From the NCBI RefSeq assembly GCF_001028175.1, contig NZ_AEJF01000009.1:1-49465 (forward strand): a stretch of DNA of 49,465 bases, written 5' to 3'. Under the pieces are notes generated by a model. The model was not told the DNA's origin and ran no database searches. It was given only the letters and a program-made list of their open reading frames with translations. This DNA is from Caballeronia mineralivorans PML1(12). GTDB taxonomy: Bacteria > Pseudomonadota > Gammaproteobacteria > Burkholderiales > Burkholderiaceae. The position numbers and the translations under genes are program-made. Numbering within the stretch: position 1 is the stretch's first letter; the number at the start of each line of letters is the position of its first letter. Positions 8,908 to 20,829 of this stretch are shown piece by piece.

Positions 8908-9900
8908 TTATAGCTGAGCGAACAGCCAACGCACATAGCGATCGACGCCTTCCTGAACCGTCAGGAACGGTGCGTCGTACCCCGCCTCGCGCAGCTTCGA
9001 CTGGTTCGCCTGCGTAAAACACTGGTACTTGCCACGCAGCGCGTCAGGGAATGGAATGTATTCGATCAACCCGCGTTGCACGAGCTCCGCCAGCGACAAC
9101 GGCGCTTCGCCATCAATCGCCCGCAACGAGTTCACCACCGTCGACGCAATGTCGTTGAACGGCTGCGCGCGCCCCGTGCCGAGGTTGAAAATACCCGACT
9201 TCTCCGGATGATCGAAGAAGTGCAGATTGACCTTCGTCACATCTTCCACCGACACGAAATCGCGCGTCTGCTCACCCGCGCCATACCCGTTGTATTCGCC
9301 AAAGAGCTTGACCTTGCCCTCGGCGCGGAACTGGTTGAAGTTGTGGAACGCCACGGACGCCATGCGCCCTTTATGGCTTTCGCGCTGCCCATATACATTG
9401 AAGTAGCGAAAGCCGGCAATCTGGCTGCGCGCGGTGGGCAAGATCTGGCGGATAACCTGATCGAAGAGAAATTTCGAGTAGCCGTACACATTCAGCGGCT
9501 TTTCCACTTCACGGCTTTCCACGAACTCGCTCGATCCGCCATACACCGCCGCCGACGATGCGTACAGGAACTGCACGCCCTGCTCCAGGCACGTATCAAG
9601 CACGTCGCGGCTGTAGCGGAAGTTGTTTTCCATCATGTAGCGGCCGTCGGTTTCCATCGTGTCCGAACACGCGCCTTCGTGGAAAATCGCTTTGACCTTA
9701 CCGAAATCGCCGCGCTTGAAGCGCGCGACAAACTCGGTTTTATCGAGGTAATCGTCGATCTCGCAATCGACCAGGTTCTTGAACTTGTCGGCGCGCGTCA
9801 GATTGTCCACTGCGATCACGCGCTGTTCGCCACGCTCGTTGAGCGCCTTGACGATGTTGCTGCCGATAAACCCGGCCGCGCCGGTAACGATGATTGTCAT
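8908..9900 (-). CDS. hldD: ADP-L-glycero-D-manno-heptose-6-epimerase
   Basis: 330 aa short-chain dehydrogenase-type epimerase. It converts ADP-D-glycero- to ADP-L-glycero-D-manno-heptose for the LPS inner core. [11 protein letters not shown] (7-17) binds NADP. The YxxxK pair is Tyr139/Lys143 in [10 protein letters not shown], and Ser/Thr-rich [11 protein letters not shown] precedes it. [14 protein letters not shown] is characteristic of HldD. I use MTIIVTGA at 9900 as start and reject a 33-codon extension that would overlap hldA. It is 7 bp downstream of hldA, so the two are translationally close. Confidence 0.96.
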   Translation of the reverse strand: MTIIVTGAAGFIGSNIVKALNERGEQRVIAVDNLTRADKFKNLVDCEIDDYLDKTEFVARFKRGDFGKVKAIFHEGACSDTMETDGRYMMENNFRYSRDVLDTCLEQGVQFLYASSAAVYGGSSEFVESREVEKPLNVYGYSKFLFDQVIRQILPTARSQIAGFRYFNVYGQRESHKGRMASVAFHNFNQFRAEGKVKLFGEYNGYGAGEQTRDFVSVEDVTKVNLHFFDHPEKSGIFNLGTGRAQPFNDIASTVVNSLRAIDGEAPLSLAELVQRGLIEYIPFPDALRGKYQCFTQANQSKLREAGYDAPFLTVQEGVDRYVRWLFAQL

Positions 9901-9907
9901 GGTGATG

Positions 9908-10874
9908 TCAGGCGAAAAGTTCGTTGTAGTCGACGGTCGCCGTACCGAGCTTCCCGACGACGATTCCCGCTGCCCGGTTGGCGTAAGCGATCGAGTCAAT
10001 CAGCGGCACACCCGCGCCCAGCATGGTTGCAACAGTTGCAATGACCGTGTCGCCGGCACCCGAAACATCATACACTTCGCGCGCATCAGCCTGCGTGTGG
10101 ACGACTTTGCCGGCGGTGAAGAGCGTCATGCCTTCTTCGGACCGCGTGAGCAGCAACGCGCCGAGATCGAGCGATTCACGCAACGCCGTCACGCGCGCAA
10201 GCAAATCTTCTTCCGAGTTCCAGCGCCCGACCACTTCGCGCAATTCCGCGCGATTCGGCGTGATCAGCGTGGCGCCGCGATAGCGGTCCCAGTCGTCGCC
10301 TTTCGGGTCGACCAGCACCGGTTTGCCCGCTCGCTTCGCATTGGCGATCATTTGCGTCACATGCGTCAGGCCGCCCTTCGCGTAGTCCGACATCAGGATC
10401 ACATCGTGTTGCGGCAAGAGCGTCTCGAATCGGGCGAGACACGCGCTCAGGACTTCGTGCGTCGGCGAATTTTCGAAATCGACGCGCAGCAGTTGTTGCT
10501 GGCGCGACAACACGCGCAACTTGATGGTCGTGAGCAATTCGGGATCGCGTTCGAGGAACGCAGTGACCCGGCTCTCCCCCAGCAATTCCACGATGCGCTC
10601 ACCCGGCTCATCGTGTCCGACCACGCACAGCAAGCCCGCCTGCGCACCCAGTGCGGCCGCGTTGCGCGCCACGTTCGCCGCGCCGCCAAGCCGGTCTTCC
10701 TTGCGCTGCACGTGCACGACCGGCACCGGCGCTTCCGGGGAGATACGGTTCACATCGCCGAACCAGTAGCGGTCGAGCATCACGTCGCCGACCACCAGCA
10801 CACGCGCCGCCGCAATGCGCGCGCGCGGGACCGGTGGAACGGGAGCGTTCGACCCGACGGCGGGCACCATTGCG

Positions 10875-10897
<23 letters not shown>
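9908..10897 (-). CDS. hldA: D-glycero-beta-D-manno-heptose-7-phosphate kinase
   Basis: 329 aa PfkB-family kinase, equal to the N-terminal (kinase) half of E. coli HldE. The adenylyltransferase half is absent here and must be encoded elsewhere as a separate hldC, as in other Burkholderiaceae. [10 protein letters not shown] (38-47), the GGAANVARN sugar-binding motif (71-79) and [11 protein letters not shown] with catalytic Asp283 are present. A Pro/Ala-rich leader of about 28 aa precedes the fold, so the true start could be slightly later. Its start overlaps the end of ugd by 23 bp. Confidence 0.93.
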
Positions 10898-12266
<1,369 letters not shown>

Positions 12267-12394
12267 AAGCGTTCCGGAGAAACCGGTGATTGTCGAAGGA
12301 TCAGGCCAAAACGGCCGCTAAGTCCGATCGGTTCAAACATTGCACGTCCCGTGCGAGCCTGGCCGCGCTCAAGTCCGTGGTCACGAATCCGCGT

Positions 12395-13570
12395 TCAGGT
12401 GGATGCGGTGATCGGCTCGACGCGGCGCGGCGCATAGGTTTCCCAGCCGCTGCAGCCAGGACACTGCCAGTAAAAGAGACGCGCGCGGAAACCGCAATTC
12501 TGGCACGTGTAGCGTGGCAGGTTCTTGGTCCGCTGCTTGACTAGCGTGCGCATCAGTTCGAGTTCGCTGCGACGCGGTTCCTCGGCCGTGGCAACCTGCG
12601 CTTCCAGCAGCCGCGTCATGCCGGCAACATTCGGCGACGTTTGCATCTGATGGCGAGCGAGCGTGTGTGCCGCTTCCAGTCCGCGCAGTTCCGCGACGTG
12701 CTTGAACGCCACATCGAGCAGGTCGTTCGACGGATAGCGATTCACGTAGTCAACGAGCAGATCAACGCCCTCACCCGTTCGGCCAAGTTGCGCATACGCC
12801 TGCACCAGTTTTTCCGCGACGAGCGGCAGATACGCAGCATTCTGCGCTTCCACGCGACGCCAGCACGCGATGGCGGACTCCAGATCGCCACCGGCGGCAT
12901 CGACGTCGCCAACCAGGATCGTCGCCCGCACGTTGTCGGGATTGGCCGCGAGCGCGAGCTTCAGTTCCGCCCGGGCTTCCGCTGGATTCTTGCGCTGCAG
13001 TGCTTCCTGCGCGAGTTCGCAATGGAACTGTGCGACTTCCTTCTCGAGCGACACCGCGCCCATCTCTTCAATCCGCCCGGCGGTTGCAATCGACTTTTTC
13101 CAGTCCTTCTCGATCTCGTAGATAGTCAGCAACGCACGCTGCGCGCCGAGCGCATATTCGCCGGCTTCGAGCGAACGGAACGTCTCCTCGGCGCGGTCCA
13201 GCATGCCCGCCTTCAGGAAATCCTGGCCCAGTTCGAACAGGGCGTGATCGCGTTCGGCAACCGGCAGATCGGCGCGGCTCAGCAGGTTCTGATGCACCCG
13301 AATCGCCCGGTCCGTCTCGCCGCGCCGGCGAAACAGGTTACCGAGCGCAAAGTGCAGTTCGATGGTTTCAGGGTCAAGCTTCGCAACTTCGATAAAAGCG
13401 TCGATTGCCTTGTCGTGTTGCTCGTTGAGCAGGAAATTGAGGCCGCGAAAATACGAGCGCGGCAGATTCGCGTTTTCGGACAGCAGCGTTTTCAGGTCAT
13501 AGCGGGATGCCATCCAGCCGAGAGCGAATGCGATCGGAATGACAAGCAGCCACCAGAAGTCTAGATCCAT
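12395..13570 (-). CDS. lapB: LPS assembly protein LapB (TPR/rubredoxin-like)
   Basis: 391 aa inner-membrane protein that in E. coli regulates LpxC proteolysis and LPS assembly. An N-terminal membrane anchor (WWLLVIPIAFALGWMASR, about 6-23) is followed by consecutive TPR units such as AIDAFIEVAKLDPETIELHF. The C terminus is a small zinc or rubredoxin-like knuckle with Cys356, 359, 370 and 373 (YTCQNCGFRA and WQCPGCSGW). It follows lapA by 75 bp and precedes ugd, a setting that fits envelope biogenesis. Confidence 0.94.
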   Translation of the reverse strand: MDLDFWWLLVIPIAFALGWMASRYDLKTLLSENANLPRSYFRGLNFLLNEQHDKAIDAFIEVAKLDPETIELHFALGNLFRRRGETDRAIRVHQNLLSRADLPVAERDHALFELGQDFLKAGMLDRAEETFRSLEAGEYALGAQRALLTIYEIEKDWKKSIATAGRIEEMGAVSLEKEVAQFHCELAQEALQRKNPAEARAELKLALAANPDNVRATILVGDVDAAGGDLESAIACWRRVEAQNAAYLPLVAEKLVQAYAQLGRTGEGVDLLVDYVNRYPSNDLLDVAFKHVAELRGLEAAHTLARHQMQTSPNVAGMTRLLEAQVATAEEPRRSELELMRTLVKQRTKNLPRYTCQNCGFRARLFYWQCPGCSGWETYAPRRVEPITAST

Positions 13571-13645
13571 GCGGATTCTTGAAAAGAGTTAAGGGCCAGC
13601 GCGGGGTGCCGGAAGCGGGCACCCGGCCGCACTGGCGCGAGCCGG

Positions 13646-13939
13646 TCAGATCAGAGGCGGCATAGGCGGTTCCATCGGCACGACCGGGACATCGTGCGCC
13701 ACCCGCAATTCACGTTTGAGCCGGGCATTTTCCATCCGCAAGCGAAACAGCGAGGGCAGCAACGAGAGCAATCCCGCCAGCAAGCCGACGACAAAAAACG
13801 CCAACGCGATCAGAATCAGCGGCGCTTGCCAGAAGTAGCCGGCGAGGAAATTGAGTGTCGCACTTTGCTTGTTGAGCAATGCCAGCACGAGCAGGAGTAC
13901 GAAAACCAGTACACGGATCAGCCAGACAAAAAATTTCAT
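13646..13939 (-). CDS. lapA: LPS assembly protein LapA (DUF1049)
   Basis: 97 aa bitopic/ditopic membrane protein. Two hydrophobic helices are seen (about 4-22 VWLIRVLVFVLLLVLALL and 39-63), separated by the conserved LNKQSATLNFLAGYFWQAPL segment. A basic coiled tail RLRMENARLKRELR and a Pro-rich end follow. Start at MKFFVWLIR; the longer upstream frame has no such support. Partner of LapB, encoded next. Confidence 0.9.
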   Translation of the reverse strand: MKFFVWLIRVLVFVLLLVLALLNKQSATLNFLAGYFWQAPLILIALAFFVVGLLAGLLSLLPSLFRLRMENARLKRELRVAHDVPVVPMEPPMPPLI

Positions 13940-14234
13940 AAGGGTCTCTTTGACGGCAATAGCGGAACGACGCAGAGGGCCACACGGGCACCGGATACAG
14001 CACCGATACACACCGGGATCCACGAGTGACGCAAAGCGCGGGCCACGCTGCCCTTGGTTGTTGGCGTCCGGTATTGTAATTGAAGCGTATGGGGCAATGC
14101 GCAACGGCTTGGGACGATAGGCCGATAGGCAGGACGTTTGCGCGAGTTTACCGTTCCGCGGTGCCGGGCAAAATAACGATGGCGAACGAGCGTGCGAAAC
14201 GGCAGCGAGAGCGACGTACGCGCCGCCGAGGCAT
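13940..14234. other. Intergenic region upstream of lapA
   Basis: No convincing gene. On the minus strand TACAAT (14073-14078) could be a -10 element for lapA-lapB, because a terminator just upstream separates lapA from ihfB. No matching -35 at normal spacing. Nothing else recognised. Confidence 0.4.
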
Positions 14235-14262
14235 AAAAAAAGCACCCTTGCGGGTGCTTTTT
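14235..14262 (-). terminator. Terminator after ihfB
   Basis: AGCACCC-TTGC-GGGTGCT stem flanked by A7 and T5 runs. It ends the rpsA-ihfB transcript and would also work on the plus strand. Confidence 0.88.
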
Positions 14263-14328
14263 CCGGTCATTTGCCGCTGGCTGTTTCGATCCGCGCGCTG
14301 ATTTCAACCGAAGCAACGCGGACGCCGC

Positions 14329-14667
14329 TTAAACGTCGTCGTCTTCGTCACTGTCCGATTCATTCGACTGCTTCAGCGGCTCTCCCGCGCGTCCGTCTAC
14401 CCGTTCACGCAACTCCTTGCCAGGCTTGAAATGCGGTACGAATTTCTCCGGTACCAGCACCTTCTCCCCCGACTTGGGATTGCGTCCAACGCGCGATGGA
14501 CGACGATTGAGGCCGAAACTGCCGAAGCCGCGGATTTCGATGCGATGGCCGTTGGCCAAAGCGTCCGACATCGCATCGAGCATCGTCTTCACCGCGAAAT
14601 CCGCATCTTTAAGAACAAGTTGCGGAAATCGCAGCGCCAGTTGGGCGACCAATTCCGATTTGGTCAT
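14329..14667 (-). CDS. ihfB: Integration host factor beta subunit
   Basis: 112 aa nucleoid protein; heterodimer partner of IhfA that bends DNA sharply. [17 protein letters not shown] at the N terminus and the arm motif [19 protein letters not shown] carry the intercalating proline region. The tail is longer than in E. coli (94 aa) and acidic, ending SDEDDDV. It begins 21 bp after the rpsA stop, the usual rpsA-ihfB arrangement. Confidence 0.96.
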   Translation of the reverse strand: MTKSELVAQLALRFPQLVLKDADFAVKTMLDAMSDALANGHRIEIRGFGSFGLNRRPSRVGRNPKSGEKVLVPEKFVPHFKPGKELRERVDGRAGEPLKQSNESDSDEDDDV

Positions 14668-14688
14668 ACTGCAGCAGTACCTTGCGGC

Positions 14689-16404
14689 TTAGCCGTTCTG
14701 GCCGTCGAGCTTGGCCTTCAACAGCGCGCCAAGGTTCGTCGTGCCGGTGGCAGCCGTGCTCGAGTCGGCCGAAGCCAGACCACGGATTGCTTCCTGCTGT
14801 TCAGCCGAATCCTTGGCCTTGATCGACAGGTTGATGCCACGCGACTTGCGATCGATGTTGATGATCATCGCGTTGACCTTGTCGCCTTCCTTCAGCACGT
14901 TGCGAGCATCTTCCACGCGGTCCTGAGCGATTTCCGAGGCGCGGAGATAACCTTCCACGTCCGCCGTCAACGTCACGACTGCGCCCTTCGCGTCCACCGA
15001 CTTGACCACACCGTCGACCGTCGCGCCCTTGTCGTTCATTGCCACGAAGTTGCTGAACGGATCGCCTTCGAGTTGCTTGATGCCCAGCGAAATGCGTTCC
15101 TTCTCGACGTCGATACCCAGAACGATAGCCTGGACTTCGTCGCCCTTCTTGTACTTGCGAACCGCTTCTTCGCCCGTTTCGCTCCACGACAGGTCCGAGA
15201 GGTGAACCAGACCGTCGATGCCGCCCGGCAAACCGATGAACACGCCGAAGTCGGTGATCGACTTGATGGCGCCTTCCAGCTTGTCGCCCTTCTTGAAGTT
15301 GCGGCTGAAGTCGTCCCACGGGTTCGGCTTGCACTGCTTCATGCCAAGGCTGATACGGCGGCGGTCTTCGTCGATTTCGAGAACCATGACTTCGACTTCG
15401 TCGCCCAACTGCACAACCTTCGACGGTGCAACGTTCTTGTTCGTCCAGTCCATTTCCGACACGTGGACCAAGCCTTCGATACCCGATTCCACTTCGACGA
15501 ATGCGCCGTAGTCGGTGATGTTGGTGACCTTACCGAACAGGCGCGTGCCCGACGGGTAACGGCGGGAAATGCCTTCCCACGGATCGTCGCCCAGTTGCTT
15601 GATACCCAGCGAAACGCGGTTCTTCTCTTGGTCGAACTTGAGGATCTTCGCGGTGACTTCCTGGCCAACCGAGAGCACTTCGCTCGGGTGACGCACGCGA
15701 CGCCATGCGATGTCCGTGATGTGCAGCAGGCCGTCGATACCGCCGAGGTCCACGAATGCGCCGTAGTCCGTGATGTTCTTGACCACGCCTTCCACGATCG
15801 CGCCTTCCTTCAGCGTTTCGAGCAGCTTTGCGCGCTCTTCGCCTTGGGTGGCTTCGATCACGGCGCGGCGCGACAACACGACGTTGTTACGCTTGCGGTC
15901 AAGCTTGATCACGCGGAATTCGAGGGTCTTGCCTTCGTACGGCGTGGTGTCCTTGACCGGACGCGTGTCAACCAGCGAACCCGGCAGGAACGCGCGGATG
16001 CCGTTGACCATCACGGTCATGCCGCCCTTGACCTTGCCCGTGATCGTGCCGGTCACGAGTTCGTTGTTGTCGAGCGCTTTTTCCAGCGACAGCCACGAAG
16101 CCAGACGCTTCGCCTTGTCGCGCGACAGGATGGTGTCGCCATAACCGTTTTCCAGGGCGTCGATAGCCACGGAAACAAAGTCGCCCGCCTGCACTTCTAC
16201 CTCGCCCGCGTCGTTCAGGAACTCTTCGAGCGGGATGTAGGCTTCGGACTTGAGACCAGCGTTGACGACCACGAAATTGTGGTCGACGCGCACGACTTCG
16301 GCGGAAATGACTTCACCCGCACGCATGTCCTGCTTGGTCAGCGACTCTTCAAACAGAGCCGCAAAAGATTCGGTATTCGGGGTAGAGGTTTGCAGGTCGG
16401 ACAT
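14689..16404 (-). CDS. rpsA: 30S ribosomal protein S1
   Basis: 571 aa from [10 protein letters not shown]. It binds mRNA and helps initiation on the 30S subunit. Six S1 RNA-binding domains follow each other. The repeats are visible as [40 protein letters not shown] and [20 protein letters not shown]. Full family length, with no lesion. A 27-codon upstream extension of the frame lacks support. The leader before the start holds two hairpins (16508-16559). Confidence 0.97.
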   Translation of the reverse strand: MSDLQTSTPNTESFAALFEESLTKQDMRAGEVISAEVVRVDHNFVVVNAGLKSEAYIPLEEFLNDAGEVEVQAGDFVSVAIDALENGYGDTILSRDKAKRLASWLSLEKALDNNELVTGTITGKVKGGMTVMVNGIRAFLPGSLVDTRPVKDTTPYEGKTLEFRVIKLDRKRNNVVLSRRAVIEATQGEERAKLLETLKEGAIVEGVVKNITDYGAFVDLGGIDGLLHITDIAWRRVRHPSEVLSVGQEVTAKILKFDQEKNRVSLGIKQLGDDPWEGISRRYPSGTRLFGKVTNITDYGAFVEVESGIEGLVHVSEMDWTNKNVAPSKVVQLGDEVEVMVLEIDEDRRRISLGMKQCKPNPWDDFSRNFKKGDKLEGAIKSITDFGVFIGLPGGIDGLVHLSDLSWSETGEEAVRKYKKGDEVQAIVLGIDVEKERISLGIKQLEGDPFSNFVAMNDKGATVDGVVKSVDAKGAVVTLTADVEGYLRASEIAQDRVEDARNVLKEGDKVNAMIINIDRKSRGINLSIKAKDSAEQQEAIRGLASADSSTAATGTTNLGALLKAKLDGQNG

Positions 16405-16507
16405 AAAAATCGATAGTTGCGCAGCTGCTTCGCGATGCCTGCCCGAATCAGTTCGGACCGATGGCAAAAAAGGCGAGCGCCACACGGGGTTGAGGGGTTA
16501 AAACACG

Positions 16508-16559
16508 CTCCATGTTTCTCATGGAGCTCCAAAGCAAAGCCGCCAAACGTCGGCTTTTT
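16508..16559 (-). promoter_or_regulatory. Two hairpins in the cmk-rpsA spacer
   Basis: Within the 179-nt spacer, CTCCATG-N5-CATGGAG (16508-16526) and AAAGCCG-N8-CGGCTTT (16536-16559) form stable stems. Read in the gene direction, the second comes first and has a T-rich side, so it could attenuate read-through from cmk. The first would lie in the rpsA leader, where E. coli S1 autoregulates. The role is inferred. Confidence 0.5.
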
Positions 16560-16583
16560 GCAACAAACTACACGTGAATTGCG

Positions 16584-17258
16584 CTAAACCAAATGAAACC
16601 AACCGATGATCTGATCGACAGCCTGGTCGACAGATAACCCGGAGGTATCCAGCGTCTTCGCGTCCGCTGCGGGCTTGAGCGGTGCGGCTACCCGGTTACT
16701 GTCCCGTGCGTCGCGCTCGCGCAAATCTCTCAGCAAGTCTTCCATATTAGCAGAAAAGCCTTTTTGTATCAATTGCTTATGCCGCCGGGCAGCCCGTGCT
16801 TCAACGCTGGCCGTGAGAAACACCTTGAGCGTTGCATCGGGGAAAATAACGGTGCCCATGTCGCGGCCGTCGGCAACGAGGCCCGGAGGCTTGCGAAACG
16901 CCCGCTGGCGGGCAATCAGCGCCGTCCTAACCTGGGCGTGGACGGCGATTGCCGAGGCGCGATTGCCGATTTCTTCGGCGCGAATTTCCGTCGATACATC
17001 CACGCCGTCGAGCTGCGCCAAGCCTTCCCGGAACGTGATGTGAAGATCCGCGACAAGCTCGGCGAGCGCGTCGCCGTCGTCGGGTTCGATGTTGTAGCGC
17101 GCGCTCGCGAGCGCCGTCAGCCTGTACAACGCGCCGCTATCGAGTAAGTGGAAACCTAGCGTGGCCGCGACAACCGCAGCGACCGTGCCTTTGCCCGAAG
17201 CCGTCGGGCCGTCAATGGTGATAACCGGAGTCTGGTGAAAGGGACGAATGTGTTTCAT
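16584..17258 (-). CDS. cmk: Cytidylate kinase
   Basis: 224 aa nucleoside monophosphate kinase that phosphorylates CMP and dCMP. The P-loop is [10 protein letters not shown] at about 16-25. [15 protein letters not shown] binds substrate, and [15 protein letters not shown] is the Cmk-specific motif near the CMP site. Start [17 protein letters not shown] at 17258. It lies between aroA (76 bp upstream) and rpsA, the standard aroA-cmk-rpsA order. Confidence 0.96.
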   Translation of the reverse strand: MKHIRPFHQTPVITIDGPTASGKGTVAAVVAATLGFHLLDSGALYRLTALASARYNIEPDDGDALAELVADLHITFREGLAQLDGVDVSTEIRAEEIGNRASAIAVHAQVRTALIARQRAFRKPPGLVADGRDMGTVIFPDATLKVFLTASVEARAARRHKQLIQKGFSANMEDLLRDLRERDARDSNRVAAPLKPAADAKTLDTSGLSVDQAVDQIIGWFHLV

Positions 17259-17334
17259 CGGAGACGTCCGGATCGGCGAGCGGCTGCGCGCGGGGTCGGG
17301 GCTTTCATCGTTGCGTTCATATTCGTCATGGTCC

Positions 17335-18639
17335 TCAGGCCTTCGCGAGCTTCGCAAATTGCTCAAAGTAATCCGGGAAGGTCTTGCCGACGCATTTCGG
17401 GTCGTTGATGCGCACCGGCACGCCACCCAGGCTCACGAGCGAGAAACACATCGCCATGCGATGGTCGTCGTAGGTATCGATGGCTGCGTTGGGCGTCAGT
17501 TGAGCCGGCGGCGTCACCACGAGGTAATCCGCGCCCTCTTCCACCGTCGCGCCGACCTTGCGCAGCTCCGTGGCCATCGCAGCAATCCGGTCCGTCTCCT
17601 TCACCCGCCAGCTCGCGATATTGCGCAGCGTGGTCGTGCCGGTGGCGAACAGCGCGGCGACGGCAATCGTCATCGCGGCGTCGGGAATCAGGTTGAAATC
17701 CATGTCGATGGCCATGAGTTTGCCGTCGTCAGATTCCACGCCGCGCACTTCGATCCAGTCGTCGCCCAGCATCACGTTGGCGCCCATGCGGATGAGGGCA
17801 TCGGCGAAATTCACGTCGCCCTGGATGCTCGCGCGGCCCACGCCTTCCACTCGCAGCGGTCCGCCACCCAGCGCACCGGCTGCGAGGAAGTAGGACGCCG
17901 ACGACGCATCACCTTCCACCGCGATCGTTCCCGGCGACGCGTAACGGGCGCCAGCCGGCAACGTGAAGCTCTTCCAGCCATCGCGCTCGACGGTCATGCC
18001 GAAACGCTCCATCAGCTTGATCGTGATGTCGATGTACGGCTTCGAGATCAACTCGCCATCCACTTCCACGACGATCGGACCGCGCGTGCTCCGGGCCAAC
18101 GGCAAGCTCATCAGCAAAGCGGTCAGGAACTGGCTGGAGACATCACCGCGGACACGGATCGGCTGATCGACGGCAATCTCGGCCGGATGAATGCGCAGCG
18201 GCGGGAAACCGTCGTTCGCTTCGTAATCGATCTGCGCGCCGATCTGCCGCAAGCCATCGACGAGATCGCCGATCGGCCGTTCATGCATGCGCGGCACACC
18301 ATGCACGCGATATTCACCGCCGTTCAGCGCCAACGCGGCCGTGAGCGGACGCACCGCTGTGCCCGCATTGCCAAGAAAAAGCTCCGCCGATTTCACCGGA
18401 AAGCCACCACCCGTGCCTTTTACGACACATCGCTCGCCGTCGTTCTTCACTTCGACGCCCAGCTTGTCGAGCGCGGCGAGCATCACGCGGGTGTCGTCGG
18501 AATCGAGCAGATTTGTAATCACCGTTTCGCCCTCTGCCAGCGCGGCGAGCAGCAAAACACGGTTAGAAATGCTCTTCGATCCGGGTAGCCGGACCGTGCC
18601 GGACGCACGTGAAAAAGGTCCGAGATCGAGGTGTTCCAT
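17335..18639 (-). CDS. aroA: 3-phosphoshikimate 1-carboxyvinyltransferase (EPSP synthase)
   Basis: 434 aa; sixth step of the shikimate pathway, joining PEP to shikimate-3-phosphate. [20 protein letters not shown] (18-37) binds both substrates. [15 protein letters not shown] carries the glycine-loop with the Gly-Ala/Thr context of class I (glyphosate-sensitive type) enzymes. [19 protein letters not shown] and [14 protein letters not shown] are C-terminal signatures. It starts 31 bp after tyrA. Confidence 0.97.
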   Translation of the reverse strand: MEHLDLGPFSRASGTVRLPGSKSISNRVLLLAALAEGETVITNLLDSDDTRVMLAALDKLGVEVKNDGERCVVKGTGGGFPVKSAELFLGNAGTAVRPLTAALALNGGEYRVHGVPRMHERPIGDLVDGLRQIGAQIDYEANDGFPPLRIHPAEIAVDQPIRVRGDVSSQFLTALLMSLPLARSTRGPIVVEVDGELISKPYIDITIKLMERFGMTVERDGWKSFTLPAGARYASPGTIAVEGDASSASYFLAAGALGGGPLRVEGVGRASIQGDVNFADALIRMGANVMLGDDWIEVRGVESDDGKLMAIDMDFNLIPDAAMTIAVAALFATGTTTLRNIASWRVKETDRIAAMATELRKVGATVEEGADYLVVTPPAQLTPNAAIDTYDDHRMAMCFSLVSLGGVPVRINDPKCVGKTFPDYFEQFAKLAKA

Positions 18640-18670
18640 GGGTCAAGTCCAGTTAGTCAGGTCCAGCTAG

Positions 18671-19594
18671 CTATTGTGTGGAATCATCGGCGGCTTTGAT
18701 CGCGCCGCCTTGTTGCCAAACGCTACGCGCCGTGCGCGAGCGTTCGAATGCGGCTTCGAGCGCGGCGCCGTCGGAGGCATCTATAGCCTCACGAAAACGC
18801 GCCAGCACCTTGGTATAAGCATCGATTTCAGTCAGCAGCGCCGCCCGGTTCGCGATACACACGTCGCGCCACATTTCCGGACTCGACGCCGCGATGCGCG
18901 TGAAATCGCGGAAACCACCGGCTGCGAACGAGAACTTGAGTGCGGCATCTGGCGCTTCCAGAATCTGCTCGACGAGCGCAAACGACAACACGTGCGGCAA
19001 ATGGCTCACCGACGCGAACACGCCGTCATGCTGCTCAGCCGACATTCGATGCACGCTCGCGCCAGTCGCGAGCCACATCGCGGCGACGCGCTCCACCGAC
19101 TCCGGCGTGTTCTCCGGCAGCGGACACAACACCACGTTTCGATCGACGTAGAGATCGGGCAACGCGGCATCGACACCGCTCGATTCGCGCCCGGCAATCG
19201 GGTGGCCCGGCACAAACTGCGCAGCGCGATCGCCCAGCGCGGCGCGCGCCGCCGAGACGGCGTCATTTTTTGTGCTGCCGGCATCGGTGACGATGGTGCG
19301 TGCGTCGAGAAACGGCGCGATCCGCCGCAGCAACGGCGCCGTTTGCGCGACGGGAGCGGCGATCAGCACGAAATCGGCACCACGCAGCGCATGCTCGAGC
19401 GCGCGATCGTCGTCGAGCAGCACGGCCGAGTCGATCACGCCGAGCTCCAGCGCGCGTTCGACAGACTTCATCGAACGCCCAACGCCTACGACCTCGCCGG
19501 TCGCACCTGAGCGTTCACGCAAAGCGCGCGCAAGCGATCCGCCGATCAGGCCGACGCCGAAAATCACGAGTTTATTGAATGAGAACGCGGCCAC
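18671..19594 (-). CDS. tyrA: Prephenate dehydrogenase
   Basis: About 307 aa; NAD(P)-dependent oxidation of prephenate to 4-hydroxyphenylpyruvate on the way to tyrosine. FNKLVIFGVGLIGGSLAR is the Rossmann motif. VPGHPIAGRESSGVDAA holds the catalytic His/Gly region, and SHLPHVLSFAL is also conserved. The start is uncertain. I use GTG at 19594, just before the fold, because the frame upstream runs through two hairpins; a TTG at 19687 is the alternative. No chorismate mutase domain is fused here; that is on pheA. Confidence 0.9.
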   Translation of the reverse strand: MAAFSFNKLVIFGVGLIGGSLARALRERSGATGEVVGVGRSMKSVERALELGVIDSAVLLDDDRALEHALRGADFVLIAAPVAQTAPLLRRIAPFLDARTIVTDAGSTKNDAVSAARAALGDRAAQFVPGHPIAGRESSGVDAALPDLYVDRNVVLCPLPENTPESVERVAAMWLATGASVHRMSAEQHDGVFASVSHLPHVLSFALVEQILEAPDAALKFSFAAGGFRDFTRIAASSPEMWRDVCIANRAALLTEIDAYTKVLARFREAIDASDGAALEAAFERSRTARSVWQQGGAIKAADDSTQ

Positions 19595-19605
19595 GAGACA
19601 TCGAT

Positions 19606-19626
19606 AAAAACGCGCCTTTCGGCGCG
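19606..19626 (-). terminator. Terminator/attenuator-like hairpin before tyrA
   Basis: Reading the minus strand, CGCGCC-GAAA-GGCGCG is followed by TTTTT, ending about 12 nt before the chosen tyrA start. A second inverted repeat, GCCCGGG/CCCGGGC, lies just upstream (about 19650-19678). It may end the pheA-hisC transcript or modulate tyrA. Confidence 0.65.
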
Positions 19627-19683
19627 ATGGGTGAACAATCGAACGAGCCCGGGTTTTATCTAAAAAAGCCCGGGCGAAACTAA

Positions 19684-20799
19684 TCAAGCAGTCGCCGACA
19701 GCGCCTTTTCAAGCGCAGCAATAAACGCTTCGTTCTCGTCCGGCAAGCCGATCGTGACACGCAGCCATGGAAACAAACCATAGTTGGCAACCGGCCGCAC
19801 GATCACGCCTTGCTTGAGCAATGCGATGTTCACGCGTTGTCCGGCGGCGTCGTCACTACCCACGCGCACCATCACGAAGTTGCCGTCGGATGGCACATAT
19901 TCCAGACCGAGTTTGTCGAAGGCTTCAGTCAGCCGGCGATAACCCGCCGCGTTGATCTCTGCGCTCTTCGCCAGAAACGCGGTGTCCTTCAAGGCAGCAA
20001 TCGCAGCGGCTTGCGCCATCGAATTCACGTTGAAGGGCTGACGCAGGCGATTCAGCAAGTCGGTCAGTTCCGGCTGCGCGATGGCAAAACCCACGCGCAA
20101 TCCGGCCAGCCCGAACGCCTTCGAAAACGTCCGCGACACGAGCAGATTCGGATAGCGGCGCACCCAGTCGATGGAATCGTAGCGCTTGTCCTTCGCCAGA
20201 TATTCCGTGTACGCCTCGTCTAGCACGATCGCCACGTGACGCGGCACGCGCGCGATGAACGCCTCGAGCGTCGGGCCTTCGATAAACGTGCCCGTCGGAT
20301 TATTCGGATTCGCGACGAACACGAGACGCGTGTCGTCGGCAATGCTGCTAAGCATCGCATCGAGATCGTGACCGTATTTCACGGCCGGCACGACGATCGC
20401 ACGCGCGCCCAGACCCTGCGTGGCGAGTGCATACACGGCGAACGAATACTGCGAATAGACAACCGACTGGCCCTTCTCCACGAACGCATGCGCGGCGATT
20501 TCGAGAATGTCGTTGCTACCGTTGCCGAGCGTGACCCATTCGGGCGGCACGCCATAACGCTCGCTCAGCGCTGCCTTCAAGTCGAAACCGTTCGAGTCCG
20601 GATAGCGGCCGAGTTCCGCCACGGCTTGCGCCATCGCGAGTTTGGCCGACTCAGGCATGCCGAGCGGATTTTCATTCGACGCGAGCTTCACGATGTCCGC
20701 TTCGTTGAGTCCGAATTCACGCGCCACTTCCGAGATGGGCTTGCCGGCAATATAAGGCGCGATCGCGCGCACGTAGGAAGGGCCGAATTGCGATGTCAT
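19684..20799 (-). CDS. hisC: Histidinol-phosphate aminotransferase
   Basis: 371 aa PLP aminotransferase, fold type I. It acts in histidine synthesis and, in this aromatic operon context, could also transaminate aromatic oxo-acids. SNENPLGMPESA (41-52), NPNNPTGTFI (164-173), LDEAYTEY (193-200) and SRTFSKAFGLAGLRVG with PLP Lys227 are all present. It sits 30 bp downstream of pheA. This linked copy is separate from any his operon. Confidence 0.95.
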   Translation of the reverse strand: MTSQFGPSYVRAIAPYIAGKPISEVAREFGLNEADIVKLASNENPLGMPESAKLAMAQAVAELGRYPDSNGFDLKAALSERYGVPPEWVTLGNGSNDILEIAAHAFVEKGQSVVYSQYSFAVYALATQGLGARAIVVPAVKYGHDLDAMLSSIADDTRLVFVANPNNPTGTFIEGPTLEAFIARVPRHVAIVLDEAYTEYLAKDKRYDSIDWVRRYPNLLVSRTFSKAFGLAGLRVGFAIAQPELTDLLNRLRQPFNVNSMAQAAAIAALKDTAFLAKSAEINAAGYRRLTEAFDKLGLEYVPSDGNFVMVRVGSDDAAGQRVNIALLKQGVIVRPVANYGLFPWLRVTIGLPDENEAFIAALEKALSATA

Positions 20800-20829
20800 G
20801 TTTTCTCCAGCGTTTTTAAAGGGCTCAAC

